Assembly (NCBI RefSeq): GCF_000378145.1 | Contig: NZ_KB899283.1 | Coordinates: forward strand, 124,001 to 188,000 | Reading direction: 5' to 3' | Length of the DNA: 64,000 nucleotides | DNA from: Saccharibacillus kuerlensis DSM 22868 | GTDB lineage: Bacteria; Bacillota; Bacilli; Paenibacillales; Paenibacillaceae | In this document: positions 7,378 to 16,905 of the stretch, piece after piece | Position numbering within the stretch: the first letter of the stretch is position 1 | Layout: every line of letters begins with the position of its first letter | Notes under the pieces: generated by a model | What the model was told of the DNA's origin: nothing | What the model saw: only the letters and a program-made list of their open reading frames with translations | Databases searched by the model: none | Made by a program: the position numbers and the translations under genes

Positions 7378-9597
7378 TCAAATCGATTGCGATTCGCCCT
7401 TTTCCGATACATAAGGAGCTTTGCCCGGCCAGAATGCCGTACGGCCAAGCAGCTTCGTAATCGCCGGGACGAGAAACGGACGGACAAGGAAGGTGTCCAA
7501 TAGAACGCCGAGCGCCGCCACAACGCCAAACTGCACCAGAACTTGGATGGGCAGCGTCGCCAGCACAGCGAATGTACCCGCCAGAGTCAGACCGGCCGAA
7601 GTAATAACTTTCCCAGTCTCGCCGACGCCTTCGCGAATCGCCTGCGACAGCGGCATATGACGGCTTTTTTTCCAGATGCTTGAGACCATGAAAATGTTGT
7701 AATCTTCACCGAGCGCTACTAAAAACACGAATGCATACAGCGGAATCGCTCCCTGAATAGCCTCCTGCCCCATCACATAATGGAGGATGAGCCAACCTAA
7801 CCCCAGTGCGGAGAAATAAGACAGCACTACAGTTGCGATCAAATAGATTGTAGCTACAATCGAGCGCAAATAGACGAACAGCAGAAGAGAAATCAAGCCG
7901 ATTACAATAGGAATAATAAGGGCTGTATCGCGCTCTGTTGCCGCACGGGTATCTGCCTGGGTCGCCGTTTGGCCTCCGATCCAGATTTTGTTTTCCGGCG
8001 AGGCAATACCAGCTTCAGTCAGCGCACTTTCGGCAGCTGTGCGAAGCTCCGCCATATCATCCATCGCTTCGTTCGTATACGGATTCATATTCAACTTAAC
8101 ATTGTACAGTTGAATATTCGCGTTCTCCGCTCCCTCTTCGGGATCAGCAACTTCACTGACGAACGGCAGCGCCGTCAGCTTGTCCGCAAGATCTGTGTCC
8201 TTCCCTTCGGAATCGGCCATAACTTGAACGGGAGCCAACTCGCCGGGAGTGAAGCCGTCGGCGATCGCGTCGAACCCTTCGACGGATGGCATATCGGATG
8301 GAAATGCAGACAGCAGATCATAAGTAAAACGAATCTGTGACGAAGCCGCTGCCAGACCTCCCAACACGATCAGCGATGCGATGACTACAGTCCATGGACG
8401 CACGGTTACGATTCGGCCGATCCAGCTGTCTTTCTTTCTTTTGCGATGGCTGACCGGCTTGTTCTTGCGGCGAGCACGTTCTTCTTCCATTTCCGGTGTG
8501 CGAGGGATGAAGGGGAAGAACGAAGCGCGTCCGATGATCGCGAGCAGCGCAGGCACCAAAGTCAGGTTTGCAATGACCATAACGAGAATCGCTACGCCGA
8601 AAGGTACCGCGAAACGCTGATACGCGCCGTAGTGCGCCAGAAGCAAGGTCAGCAGCGACAGTGCAACGGTCAGTCCGCTCATCGTAATTGCGCCGGTTGA
8701 ACCCGAAATGGCTGCTTTCAGTGCGCTGCGTTTATCGGCATTTTCGGTCAACAGCTGTCTAAAGCGTGTAATCAGGAACAATCCGTAGTCCGTACCCGCA
8801 CCGAACAGCAGAACGGTCATAATTGAGATACCTTGAGCATCGGCTACAATCCAGCCTCGGTCGGCCATCGTTCCCAAAATAGGGCTGATTACCAGGTAAG
8901 CGAATCCGACGGCTACGATTGGAATCAGCGCCAGAATAGGCGAACGATAGATGAGCAGCAGAATGACTAGTACAAGCACAACAGTCGCGATCAGCAGCGA
9001 TACGTCCGCGTTCTGGAATAACGCTCCCCCATCGATTGCAATACCGACGGGCCCTGTGACGCGGGCGGACAATTCATTCGTTCCGGTTTGCGCTTCGAAA
9101 GGATCGCTGCCTATTACGGAAGCAGCTCTTTCCTTCAACTGATCCATACTTTCCTTCAACGCGTCCGTATCCGCGGAGTCATCGAAGCTCATCGGCAGAA
9201 CAATCGTACTGCCATCTTCCGAGAGCAGTGCCGCCCGTGCGGGTGCCGGAAGCTGATGCAGCGGCAGCAGACCTTCCTGCTGCCCCAACGGCTCAGCCTC
9301 AAGAGATTCCGTCAGTTCGGCGATCTGATTCAGGTCATCATCGCTCAACCCTCCATTCCGACTCCAGACCAGCAGTGCGGCCTGTCCGCCATCACTTGGA
9401 AATTCCCGCTCTGCAATCTGTGCAGCCTGTACCGACGGATAGCGATCGCTCAAATTAGCGGCCGCATTGTCCTCCCGTTCATTGACTCCTGGCCAAATTA
9501 CATTCAGCAGCACAGCAGCCGCGATCCAGGCCGCCACGACTACCCAGCGTCCGATTCTGCCGGTCAACGCATTTGAGATTCCTGTTCTCTCTTTCAT
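7378..9597 (-). CDS. MMPL/RND-type membrane transporter (YdfJ-like)
   Basis: 739 residues from an ATG with AGGAGG six bases upstream; an in-frame start 13 codons earlier has no ribosome site. One N-terminal membrane helix is followed by an extracytoplasmic domain, five helices, a basic loop (RARRKNKPVSHRKRKK), then the second half with the same plan. The MMPL hallmark GTDYGLFLITRFR is in the first half, with its counterpart LGEDYNIFMVSSI in the second. The tandem halves match actinobacterial MmpL and Bacillus YdfJ. Proton-driven export of lipids, drugs or peptides is the family role; the cargo is unknown. Two operators overlap its promoter. Confidence 0.9.
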   Translation of the reverse strand: MKERTGISNALTGRIGRWVVVAAWIAAAVLLNVIWPGVNEREDNAAANLSDRYPSVQAAQIAEREFPSDGGQAALLVWSRNGGLSDDDLNQIAELTESLEAEPLGQQEGLLPLHQLPAPARAALLSEDGSTIVLPMSFDDSADTDALKESMDQLKERAASVIGSDPFEAQTGTNELSARVTGPVGIAIDGGALFQNADVSLLIATVVLVLVILLLIYRSPILALIPIVAVGFAYLVISPILGTMADRGWIVADAQGISIMTVLLFGAGTDYGLFLITRFRQLLTENADKRSALKAAISGSTGAITMSGLTVALSLLTLLLAHYGAYQRFAVPFGVAILVMVIANLTLVPALLAIIGRASFFPFIPRTPEMEEERARRKNKPVSHRKRKKDSWIGRIVTVRPWTVVIASLIVLGGLAAASSQIRFTYDLLSAFPSDMPSVEGFDAIADGFTPGELAPVQVMADSEGKDTDLADKLTALPFVSEVADPEEGAENANIQLYNVKLNMNPYTNEAMDDMAELRTAAESALTEAGIASPENKIWIGGQTATQADTRAATERDTALIIPIVIGLISLLLFVYLRSIVATIYLIATVVLSYFSALGLGWLILHYVMGQEAIQGAIPLYAFVFLVALGEDYNIFMVSSIWKKSRHMPLSQAIREGVGETGKVITSAGLTLAGTFAVLATLPIQVLVQFGVVAALGVLLDTFLVRPFLVPAITKLLGRTAFWPGKAPYVSEKGESQSI

Positions 9598-9686
9598 CGT
9601 TTTCCTCCTGTTCAGCAGCTTGAATATGCCTGTCATTTATTACTTCCCCAATTCGAATCTTGACTTGAAACCCTGTTCCGCTCCCC

Positions 9687-9739
9687 ATGACCAACGGGTC
9701 ATTGAAAATCATTATGACCCATGAGTCATTTCAGGTCAA
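9687..9739 (-). promoter_or_regulatory. MMPL gene promoter with two palindromic operators
   Basis: On the minus strand TTGACC (9734-9739), a 17-bp spacer and CATAAT (9711-9716) form the promoter. Palindrome 1, ATGACCAACGGGTCAT (9687-9702), lies just after the -10. Palindrome 2, ATGACCCATGAGTCAT (9714-9729), fills the spacer. Both fit TGACCnnnnRGTCA with centres 27 bp apart. This is a strong layout for repression, as by TetR-type proteins, but no regulator gene lies beside it. Confidence 0.75.
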
Positions 9740-9821
9740 TGTTTTCTTTTCTCCAACCCGTATATGGCAGCAGCATTGCGCTGACGCGGCCTTCTCTTCA
9801 GCTTCTCCGGATAGCAGGAGC

Positions 9822-9861
9822 AAAAAAGCCGGAATGCGAAACCATTCGCTTCCGGCTTTTT
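9822..9861. terminator. bidirectional terminator after lipid kinase gene
   Basis: AAAAAGCCGGAA and TTCCGGCTTTTT pair, with an inner GCGAA/TTCGC, and A/T tracts on both sides. It ends the lipid kinase gene on the minus strand. Confidence 0.85.
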
Positions 9862-9889
9862 ATTGAATAAAGCATATCGGGCAAGTTTA

Positions 9890-10834
9890 TCAACCTCCCG
9901 GCAGGACCGAATCCGTTTCGACAGCCACCTTTTCTTCAGCATCCGCATCCGGTCCATAGAAGAAACGCAGCTTAGACGGAAGTACAGAAATGTCGGCCGG
10001 CGTTTGAAGATACACTTCACCGTCACTGTCGATTCCTTTCGGTTCGTCGGTCTCAATCGTAAGGGAGGAGGTCTTGATGTATTCGATCACGCCTCCGCTT
10101 TCCCGATAATCGGTGAGATCTCCTCCATTTAGCACCTGCCAGGCTAGCGACAATCCGGCTTCGCGTATGATCAATACGTCGAGCTTCCCATCATGCAGCC
10201 CCTCCTCGGCGAATGGCAGTTTGGCTGTACCGAGCGAGCGGCCATTGGCAGCCAGAATCATTACCGCCTCACTGTCGACGACTCCTTCATCATGCGTCAA
10301 ACGGAAGCGAAAAGGTTCGGCCTGACGCAGCGTCCGAAGTGTGCTGAGGAAGTAACTTACCTTGCCCATCCGTTCTTTCTGTTCCGAATCGATGTTTTCC
10401 GAAGTATCCGTGATGAGTCCGATTCCGACGAAATTTGTAAAGGCACGTCCGTTAACGGTTCCAATATCGGTGTCCATGACTCGTCCGGCCAAGGCTTCCT
10501 CCGCCGCACGTCCTACCTGCATCGGCAGGCGCAGCGTGCGTGCAAAGTCGTTGCATGTTCCGCCCGGCAGTATGGCAATCTCGGGTGAGCGCTCTGCCCG
10601 GGCGGCGCCGTTGATGCACTCGTGTATCGTTCCGTCGCCACCGAGCAGAAGCAGCAGATCGTAATCTCCTCCGCGTTCCCGGCATATTTTTTCCCCATCG
10701 CCCGGTTCCTTCGTTTGTACCAGCGTCAGTTCCCCGATTTCTCCAGCCAGTGCCTCTACGGCATCACCGAGCTGTCCTACTTTTTCTTTGCCGGCTTTCT
10801 GATTATATACCAGCATGGCTTTTTCCCAACGCAT
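9890..10834 (-). CDS. diacylglycerol/lipid kinase (DagK/YegS/BmrU family)
   Basis: 314 residues from an ATG with GGGGG eight bases upstream; a GTG nine codons earlier is possible. The catalytic domain signature LLLLGGDGTIHECINGA carries the GGDGT nucleotide-binding loop, followed by LPGGTCNDFARTL. The C-terminal half is the beta-sandwich of the family, with GLHDGKLDVLIIREAG and DSDGEVY. Members phosphorylate diacylglycerol or related lipids with ATP at the membrane surface, recycling diacylglycerol from lipid turnover (for example from lipoteichoic acid synthesis). The exact lipid substrate is not visible. It stands upstream of the MMPL gene on the same strand, with a terminator between them. 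Confidence 0.9.
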   Translation of the reverse strand: MRWEKAMLVYNQKAGKEKVGQLGDAVEALAGEIGELTLVQTKEPGDGEKICRERGGDYDLLLLLGGDGTIHECINGAARAERSPEIAILPGGTCNDFARTLRLPMQVGRAAEEALAGRVMDTDIGTVNGRAFTNFVGIGLITDTSENIDSEQKERMGKVSYFLSTLRTLRQAEPFRFRLTHDEGVVDSEAVMILAANGRSLGTAKLPFAEEGLHDGKLDVLIIREAGLSLAWQVLNGGDLTDYRESGGVIEYIKTSSLTIETDEPKGIDSDGEVYLQTPADISVLPSKLRFFYGPDADAEEKVAVETDSVLPGG

Positions 10835-10984
10835 ACGCTCATCCCCCGTTCGCTTGATCACAGGCTCTGCCGCATCCAGCCCTCGTCTCTATATTATTAC
10901 CCAGAGGCGAGCAGGTAAGCAGCAGAAGAGGCAGGGGAAAATACGCAAAAGAGCAAATCAGGTTCTGCACCTTTCTGTTCCGCA

Positions 10985-13033
10985 CTACTCGGCCTTGGCG
11001 GCTTTGTTTGAAATATCTGTGATCCGCCATCTGCCGGCTTCCACTTCTTCAGGAGGCATTGGACGTCCATAATAATAGCCCTGCATAAGGGTACACCCTC
11101 GAGACAGCAGAAATTCCGCCTGCTCCACGGTCTCTACTCCTTCCGCAACCACCTCAAGATCAAGCAGACGCGCGATACCGATAATACCAACGATTAGAGC
11201 TTGTTTGGAAGTCAGGTCGCTGTTTTTGACGAAAGACTGGTCGATCTTGAGTATATCTACAGGAATCTCGTCGAGTCTTCCCAGCGATGAGTGCCCAGTA
11301 CCAAAGTCATCCAGCGATACTCCAACACCCAGATCGCGCACCCGCTGCAGCTGGGAGAGCGTAATCGCCATATTGTGCATAGCAATCGATTCGGTAATTT
11401 CAAGTTCGAGCATAGGGCCGGGCAAACCGCTTGATCGCAGCGCCTCATCTACCATATCGAACAAAGTCATACTTTCGAATACCCGGTACGACATGTTGAC
11501 GGAAATGCACACTTCAAACAATCCTTCGTCGTGCCAGCGCTTGTTCTGTCGGCATACTTCTCCAAGCATCCAGCGGGTCATCTGCACAATCAATCCCGTC
11601 TCTTCCGCAATTGGAATAAACTCGCCCGGCGAAACGACACCTTTCTTCGGATGCTGCCAGCGCAAAAGCGCCTCGAAGCCGGCTTCCTTCCCCCGTCTAG
11701 CATCCCATTTGGGCTGATACACGATAAAAAATTGGCGATGCTCGAGGGCAAGTCTAAGATCTTTCTCCAGCTCCATTTTCCGACTGAGCTGCCCGCCGAT
11801 GCCCGCATTGAAGAAGACGGTTTTGTCTTTGCCCGACGTCTTGGCTTGGTACAGTGCTGCATCCGCCGATTTTAATAATGCCGAGCGGTCGCAGCCGTGT
11901 TCGGGGAAGAGGCTGATCCCTGCGCTTGCCGTCACATACAGCTCGTTACCGTCGATCATGTAAGGCCTGCCGATCTCTTCCATCATCCGGTTTACACGTT
12001 CCAGCAGCCGAGTCGAATCATTCTCCGCGCCGACCAAAAGAAACTCGTCTCCGTCCATCCGGAACAGCGCCTCGCTTTCTTCGATTCGGGTACTGATTCG
12101 CTGCGCAGCATGCGTCAGCAGCAAGTCTCCGAGATCGCGGCCGAGTGTATCATTGATGACCTTGAAACGGTCCAGATTAATCAGCACCATCGAACCGAGA
12201 CTTTCCTCAAGCAGCCGACGATCCGATTCTTCCTGCAGCGCATAACGGTTGCGAAGTCCTGTCAGCGGATCAAGAAACGCGATTCGCTTAAGGCTTCGCC
12301 GTTCAAAAACCATAAAGGCCCACGTAATCGCCAGGATGATCGCAACAAGTGCGAAGACCCCCGCTACGAAATATGACGAAGGCAGCGCGGTGTAGCCCAG
12401 CGCTACCGCAGTTGAGCGTAAGCTGTCAACGCGCAGCGAACCCAAGACCGTATACTGCATAGCGAATATACCCGATCCCAGAATCAAGGCTGCAACAGGC
12501 TTGGAAAGTCCAAAACCGGCTGCGCGACGAAAGTTGCCGAGTACATACAAAGCGAAATAACTGGCAATAAACATGATGGCTACCGAGAAAAATCCGACAA
12601 TAGGATCAATCCCAACAACGAGCCCTGGCCGCAGCGCAAACACGCCTAGCGCAGACATTACCGTAACGCCAAAACTGAAAACACCGCTGGAAATCCGACT
12701 GGTAAAAACCTCCTGCTTACCAAACAGCCGGAACATTATGTATGCCGATAAACTGACGACCGCGATCGCGGATACAGTGGCAAGCGGCGCATAATGCAGC
12801 GTAAGGCGATGATGATAAGATCGCAGACTCATCATGTGGACCAACCAGGTACCGGTTCCCAGAATCAGAGCCGCCCCTGCCAGAGTAAGACGTCTCCTTC
12901 CCCTGCGCACCCGGATTTTCCCTGCAGCCAGACTGAGACTCAAATATGCGGAGAGCAGCGCAACCGACAGCGATAAAACAATCAATACACCGTTCCAATT
13001 CTCCGTTAAACCTGTGACAAGGACAGAGATCAT
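10985..13033 (-). CDS. membrane MHYT sensor with GGDEF and EAL domains
   Basis: 682 residues from the ATG at 13033 (AGTGGG nine bases upstream); a TTG at 13096 or an ATG at 13054 are alternatives. About seven membrane helices contain MHYT-type repeats (LVHMMSL, FAMQYTVLG) thought to bind a metal and sense a diatomic gas. A diguanylate-cyclase domain follows (DPLTGLRNR, NLDRFKVIND), but the signature reads DGDEF rather than GGDEF. The EAL phosphodiesterase domain keeps FEALLRW, EITESIA and the DDFGTGHSS metal site, plus KIDQSFV. The expected activity is hydrolysis of cyclic di-GMP, with the altered GGDEF possibly a GTP-binding regulator. It is a single-gene unit. Confidence 0.9.
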   Translation of the reverse strand: MISVLVTGLTENWNGVLIVLSLSVALLSAYLSLSLAAGKIRVRRGRRRLTLAGAALILGTGTWLVHMMSLRSYHHRLTLHYAPLATVSAIAVVSLSAYIMFRLFGKQEVFTSRISSGVFSFGVTVMSALGVFALRPGLVVGIDPIVGFFSVAIMFIASYFALYVLGNFRRAAGFGLSKPVAALILGSGIFAMQYTVLGSLRVDSLRSTAVALGYTALPSSYFVAGVFALVAIILAITWAFMVFERRSLKRIAFLDPLTGLRNRYALQEESDRRLLEESLGSMVLINLDRFKVINDTLGRDLGDLLLTHAAQRISTRIEESEALFRMDGDEFLLVGAENDSTRLLERVNRMMEEIGRPYMIDGNELYVTASAGISLFPEHGCDRSALLKSADAALYQAKTSGKDKTVFFNAGIGGQLSRKMELEKDLRLALEHRQFFIVYQPKWDARRGKEAGFEALLRWQHPKKGVVSPGEFIPIAEETGLIVQMTRWMLGEVCRQNKRWHDEGLFEVCISVNMSYRVFESMTLFDMVDEALRSSGLPGPMLELEITESIAMHNMAITLSQLQRVRDLGVGVSLDDFGTGHSSLGRLDEIPVDILKIDQSFVKNSDLTSKQALIVGIIGIARLLDLEVVAEGVETVEQAEFLLSRGCTLMQGYYYGRPMPPEEVEAGRWRITDISNKAAKAE

Positions 13034-13190
13034 AAATGGGTACCCACTTTGCATAATGATTTTTTTGAAAATGTGCCATGATCTTGCTTCAGGCAAGTAA
13101 AACCTTTTATTTAATTATATCGAATAAATAGGTAAAATCCATTAGGAAGTGGGAAAGTGGATGAAAAAAGCTTGATTTCTTTCTGAATGC

Positions 13191-13218
13191 AAAAAGAACC
13201 GACATTGAATGTCGGTTC
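13191..13218 (-). terminator. terminator of the ABC exporter operon
   Basis: GAACCGACATT and AATGTCGGTTC pair perfectly, followed on the minus strand by TTTTT. It lies 30 bases after the stop of the second ABC gene. Confidence 0.85.
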
Positions 13219-13248
13219 CCGCATATTTTTCCATGTATGAGACTGCAC

Positions 13249-15114
13249 TCAAACAGCTTCCTCCGAAAATTGGCTGTTGTAGAGATCCGCATAAAACCCA
13301 CCGGAAGCCAGCAGTTCTTCATGCGTTCCCTGCTCGATCACTTCGCCTTTATTCATTACGAGAATGAGATCGGCACCCTTGATCGTCGATAGACGATGCG
13401 CGATAACAAAGCTGGTCCGTCCCTTCATCATCTCGCCCATTGCCTGCTGGATGAAGATTTCCGTCCGCGTATCGACGCTGCTTGTCGCTTCGTCGAGAAT
13501 AAGGATACGCGGATCGGCCAGTACGGCGCGTGCAATCGTCAGCAGCTGCTTCTGACCCTGCGAAATATTCGACGCATCTTCGTTCAAGATCGTATCATAG
13601 CCCTCCGGAAGCGTACGAATAAAGTGATCTGCTCTCGCTGCTTCGGCAGCGCGCACAATTTCGTCTTCGGTCGCATCTTCACGGCCATAAGCGATATTTT
13701 CGCGGATCGTACCGCCGAACAGCCAAGTATCCTGCAGCACCATGCCGAACAGGCTGCGCAGCTGCTTGCGGTCCATTTCGGACGTATCTACGCCGTCGAT
13801 CTTGATTGCGCCGCCGTTCAGTTCGTAGAAACGCATCAACAGATTGATCAGCGTCGTTTTGCCTGCACCCGTAGGTCCTACAACCGCGACGGTCTGACCC
13901 GGTGCAACTTCGATGTTCATGTCGTTGATCAGCATCTTATCTTCCGTGTAACCGAAACGTACATGCTCGAATTTCACTTCGCCCCTGCCTGTCAGATGAC
14001 GTTCAAGCTTACGGTCCGGCACCTGCTCTTCTTCGTCCAACACCTCGAATACACGCTCGGCGGAAGCAATTGCCGATTGGATAATATTCGCAATGTTAGC
14101 CGTCTGCGCAATAGGCTGTGAGAATTGTCTGGCATATTGGATAAAGGCCAGAATATCACCGATATTGATCCGCCCGTTGGTAACGAAAATACCTCCGACC
14201 ACACAGATCAGTACATAGCCGATGTTGCCGATAAACGACATCAGCGGCATGATCATCCCGGAGATGTACTGCGCTTTCCAACCTGATTCGTACAGCTCTT
14301 CGTTATGCCGGTTGAACTGCTTCAGCGAAGCGTCTTCGCGGCCGTAAGCTTTTACGACTCGATGTCCGTTGTACATCTCTTCAACGTGACCGTTTAGGTC
14401 ACCGAGCGAACGCTGCTGGCCGGCAAAATATTTCTGCGAACGTTTGGCGACCATAATCACGACAATCAGACTGAGCGGAATGGTCAGTACGGTGATCAGC
14501 GTCATGATCGGACTGATCGTCAGCATCATGACAATAACGCCGAGGATCGTCACGAGCGACGTAATGATCTGCGTCAAACTCTGTTGAAGGGTATTGCTGA
14601 TATTGTCCATATCATTCGTGACACGGCTGAGCACGTCTCCGTACGGATGTTTGTCGTAATATTTAAGCGGCAGACGGTCCAACTTGTCCTTGACCTCTTT
14701 GCGCAGATTGTAAGAAGTCCGCTGGGCTACGCCCGCCATCACAAACTGCTGGATATAGCCGAACAATGCACTGAATACATACAAGCCGGCGAGAATCATG
14801 ATAATCTGCCAAATATACTCAAAGTCGACCGAAGCGTTCGGAACTCCCTGCGCGATCGCAATAACGCCTTCGCTCAATCGATTTACCGCTTGAGCCATTA
14901 TTTTCGGACCGAGAATATTGAACACAGTGCTCAAAATAGCGGTAATCAAGACGATCAGCAGTTGAAACTTGTAAGGAGCTAGGTAGCGTGCGAGACGTTT
15001 GAACGTTCCCTTGAAATTCTTCGGTTTGACGACGGGCATTCCCGCACCTCCGGGACCCATTCCCGGCGGACCCGGGCGGGGTCCCCCGCGCGGCGCTTTT
15101 TGCTGTTCACTCAT
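13249..15114 (-). CDS. ABC exporter half-transporter with intact catalytic site (YfiC/YknV-like)
   Basis: 621 residues. A Pro/Gly-rich N-terminal tail precedes a six-helix exporter domain and a C-terminal ATPase. Walker A is GPTGAGKTT, Walker B ends ILILDEATSSVD with the catalytic Glu, and the signature loop is NISQGQKQLL instead of LSGGQ. The ATG has GAAAGGGGAAACCG upstream. It lies 63 bases downstream of the other half-transporter on the same strand. The two complement each other: this subunit supplies the working Walker B, its partner the standard signature loop, so they should form one heterodimeric multidrug or lipid exporter. Confidence 0.93.
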   Translation of the reverse strand: MSEQQKAPRGGPRPGPPGMGPGGAGMPVVKPKNFKGTFKRLARYLAPYKFQLLIVLITAILSTVFNILGPKIMAQAVNRLSEGVIAIAQGVPNASVDFEYIWQIIMILAGLYVFSALFGYIQQFVMAGVAQRTSYNLRKEVKDKLDRLPLKYYDKHPYGDVLSRVTNDMDNISNTLQQSLTQIITSLVTILGVIVMMLTISPIMTLITVLTIPLSLIVVIMVAKRSQKYFAGQQRSLGDLNGHVEEMYNGHRVVKAYGREDASLKQFNRHNEELYESGWKAQYISGMIMPLMSFIGNIGYVLICVVGGIFVTNGRINIGDILAFIQYARQFSQPIAQTANIANIIQSAIASAERVFEVLDEEEQVPDRKLERHLTGRGEVKFEHVRFGYTEDKMLINDMNIEVAPGQTVAVVGPTGAGKTTLINLLMRFYELNGGAIKIDGVDTSEMDRKQLRSLFGMVLQDTWLFGGTIRENIAYGREDATEDEIVRAAEAARADHFIRTLPEGYDTILNEDASNISQGQKQLLTIARAVLADPRILILDEATSSVDTRTEIFIQQAMGEMMKGRTSFVIAHRLSTIKGADLILVMNKGEVIEQGTHEELLASGGFYADLYNSQFSEEAV

Positions 15115-15177
15115 AATCGGTTTCCCCTTTCCCGAACAATTGAAGGATCGGCACTGCGTCCAATCGGCTGCTGTTCA

Positions 15178-16905
15178 TCATCCCGCAACCTCCTCCGCCG
15201 ACAGCTGTGAAGAGACGATCTCACGGTACACGTCGCTCGTCTCCATTAGTTCCGCATGCGTGCCGACTCCGGCGATCCGCCCTTCTTCCATAACAATAAT
15301 TCGGTCCGCGTCCATTACGGTGCTGACCCGCTGCGCGACCATCAAGACCGTTGCATCCTGCGTTTCCCGCTTGAGCGCGGCACGAAGCCGCGCATCGGTC
15401 TTGAAATCAAGCGCCGAGAAGCTGTCGTCGAAAATATAAATTTCCGGACGGCGTACCAGTGCTCTGGCGATCGACAGCCGCTGCTTCTGTCCGCCCGACA
15501 GATTCGATCCGCCTTGGGAAATCGGTGAGTCATAACCTTCCTCAAGACCGTTAATAAATTCCTCTGCCTGAGCCGTACGGGCAGCTTCACGGATCTCTTC
15601 GTCAGTGGCTTCCGCATAACCGTAACGAATATTTTCCGCCACGGTTCCGGTGAAGAGCAGTGCTTTTTGCGGAACATAACCAAGCTTCGAGCGAAGCTCT
15701 TCCTGCGCCATTTCACGAATATCGATTCCATCGACCAGCACGGCCCCTTCCGAAGCTTCATAGAAACGCGGAATCAAGCTGACAAGTGTTGATTTACCGG
15801 AACCTGTGCCGCCGATAATCGCAGTTACTTCTCCAGGACCGGCTTCAAACGAAATGTTCGAGAGCGCCGGCGCTTCGGCTCCTTCGTAGCTGAACGTCAC
15901 GTCGCGGAATTCCAGCCGCCCCTTTTGCACTGTGAGACTTGGGGACAAGGGATCGGTAATATCAGGAACCGCGTCCAACACTTCATTGACCCGTCCGGCC
16001 GATACGGAAGCCCGCGGCACCATGACGAAGATGATTGAAACCATAATCAGGGAGAACAGGATCTGCATGGCGTACTGCACAAAAGCCATCAAGTTGCCCA
16101 GCTGCATTTCGCCCGCTTCGATCCGGATACTGCCGAACCAGATGATGGCGATCGTCGAAAAATTCAGGATCAGCATCATGGCCGGCATCATGAACGCCAT
16201 GATCTTGTTGACTCGGATCGCAGTATCTCTCAGATCGCCGCTCGCCTGGTCGAACCGTTCGCGTTCGCTGTTTTCGCGTCCAAATGCCCGGATAACCCGG
16301 ATGCCGGTCAAGTTCTCGCGCAGCACCAGATTCAATCGGTCGATCTTTTTCTGCATTGCTTTGAACAGCGGCAGCGCACTTCGACCGATCAGCAGGATCA
16401 GCAGCGCAAGCACCGGAATAACGACGACCAATACCAGCGACAGCTGCGCGTCTTTGGATACGGCCATAATAATGCCGCCGATCATCATCATCGGCGCCAT
16501 CGCCATCATTCGCAGCATCATCGTCAGTACCTGCTGGATCTGTGTAATATCGTTCGTTGTCCGCGTAATAAGCGACGCCGTACCGAACTGGTCGAACTCC
16601 TTCAACGTGAAACGCTGCGCGTGTGAAAATACCCGGCTGCGCAGATCACGGCTGAAGCCCATCGACACCTTGGCAGACAAATAACTTGCCACGATTGAGC
16701 AGATCACGCCGATCAATGCCACGCCAAGCATAATTCCGCCGATCTGCCAGATATGCGGAATATTGTTTTTGGCAATGCCGTTGTCTACGATATCCGCCAT
16801 CAACGTCGGCAGGAACAGCTCCGACAGCGCCTGCACAAATACCATCAGCAGAACGAATACGACGCCGACCCGGTAAGGCTTCAGCATACGAAACAATTTC
16901 AACAT
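15178..16905 (-). CDS. ABC exporter half-transporter with degenerate catalytic site (YfiB-like)
   Basis: 575 residues: six membrane helices then an ATPase domain. Walker A is GGTGSGKST and the signature loop is LSGGQKQRL, but Walker B reads IYIFDDSFSALD, with Asp in place of the catalytic Glu. Together with the SQGQ loop of the partner this makes one of the two ATP sites non-hydrolysing, as in TM287/288 and BmrCD. The start overlaps the 3' end of the MarR-type gene by 7 bases, so translation is coupled and the order is marR, this gene, partner. Confidence 0.93.
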   Translation of the reverse strand: MLKLFRMLKPYRVGVVFVLLMVFVQALSELFLPTLMADIVDNGIAKNNIPHIWQIGGIMLGVALIGVICSIVASYLSAKVSMGFSRDLRSRVFSHAQRFTLKEFDQFGTASLITRTTNDITQIQQVLTMMLRMMAMAPMMMIGGIIMAVSKDAQLSLVLVVVIPVLALLILLIGRSALPLFKAMQKKIDRLNLVLRENLTGIRVIRAFGRENSERERFDQASGDLRDTAIRVNKIMAFMMPAMMLILNFSTIAIIWFGSIRIEAGEMQLGNLMAFVQYAMQILFSLIMVSIIFVMVPRASVSAGRVNEVLDAVPDITDPLSPSLTVQKGRLEFRDVTFSYEGAEAPALSNISFEAGPGEVTAIIGGTGSGKSTLVSLIPRFYEASEGAVLVDGIDIREMAQEELRSKLGYVPQKALLFTGTVAENIRYGYAEATDEEIREAARTAQAEEFINGLEEGYDSPISQGGSNLSGGQKQRLSIARALVRRPEIYIFDDSFSALDFKTDARLRAALKRETQDATVLMVAQRVSTVMDADRIIVMEEGRIAGVGTHAELMETSDVYREIVSSQLSAEEVAG

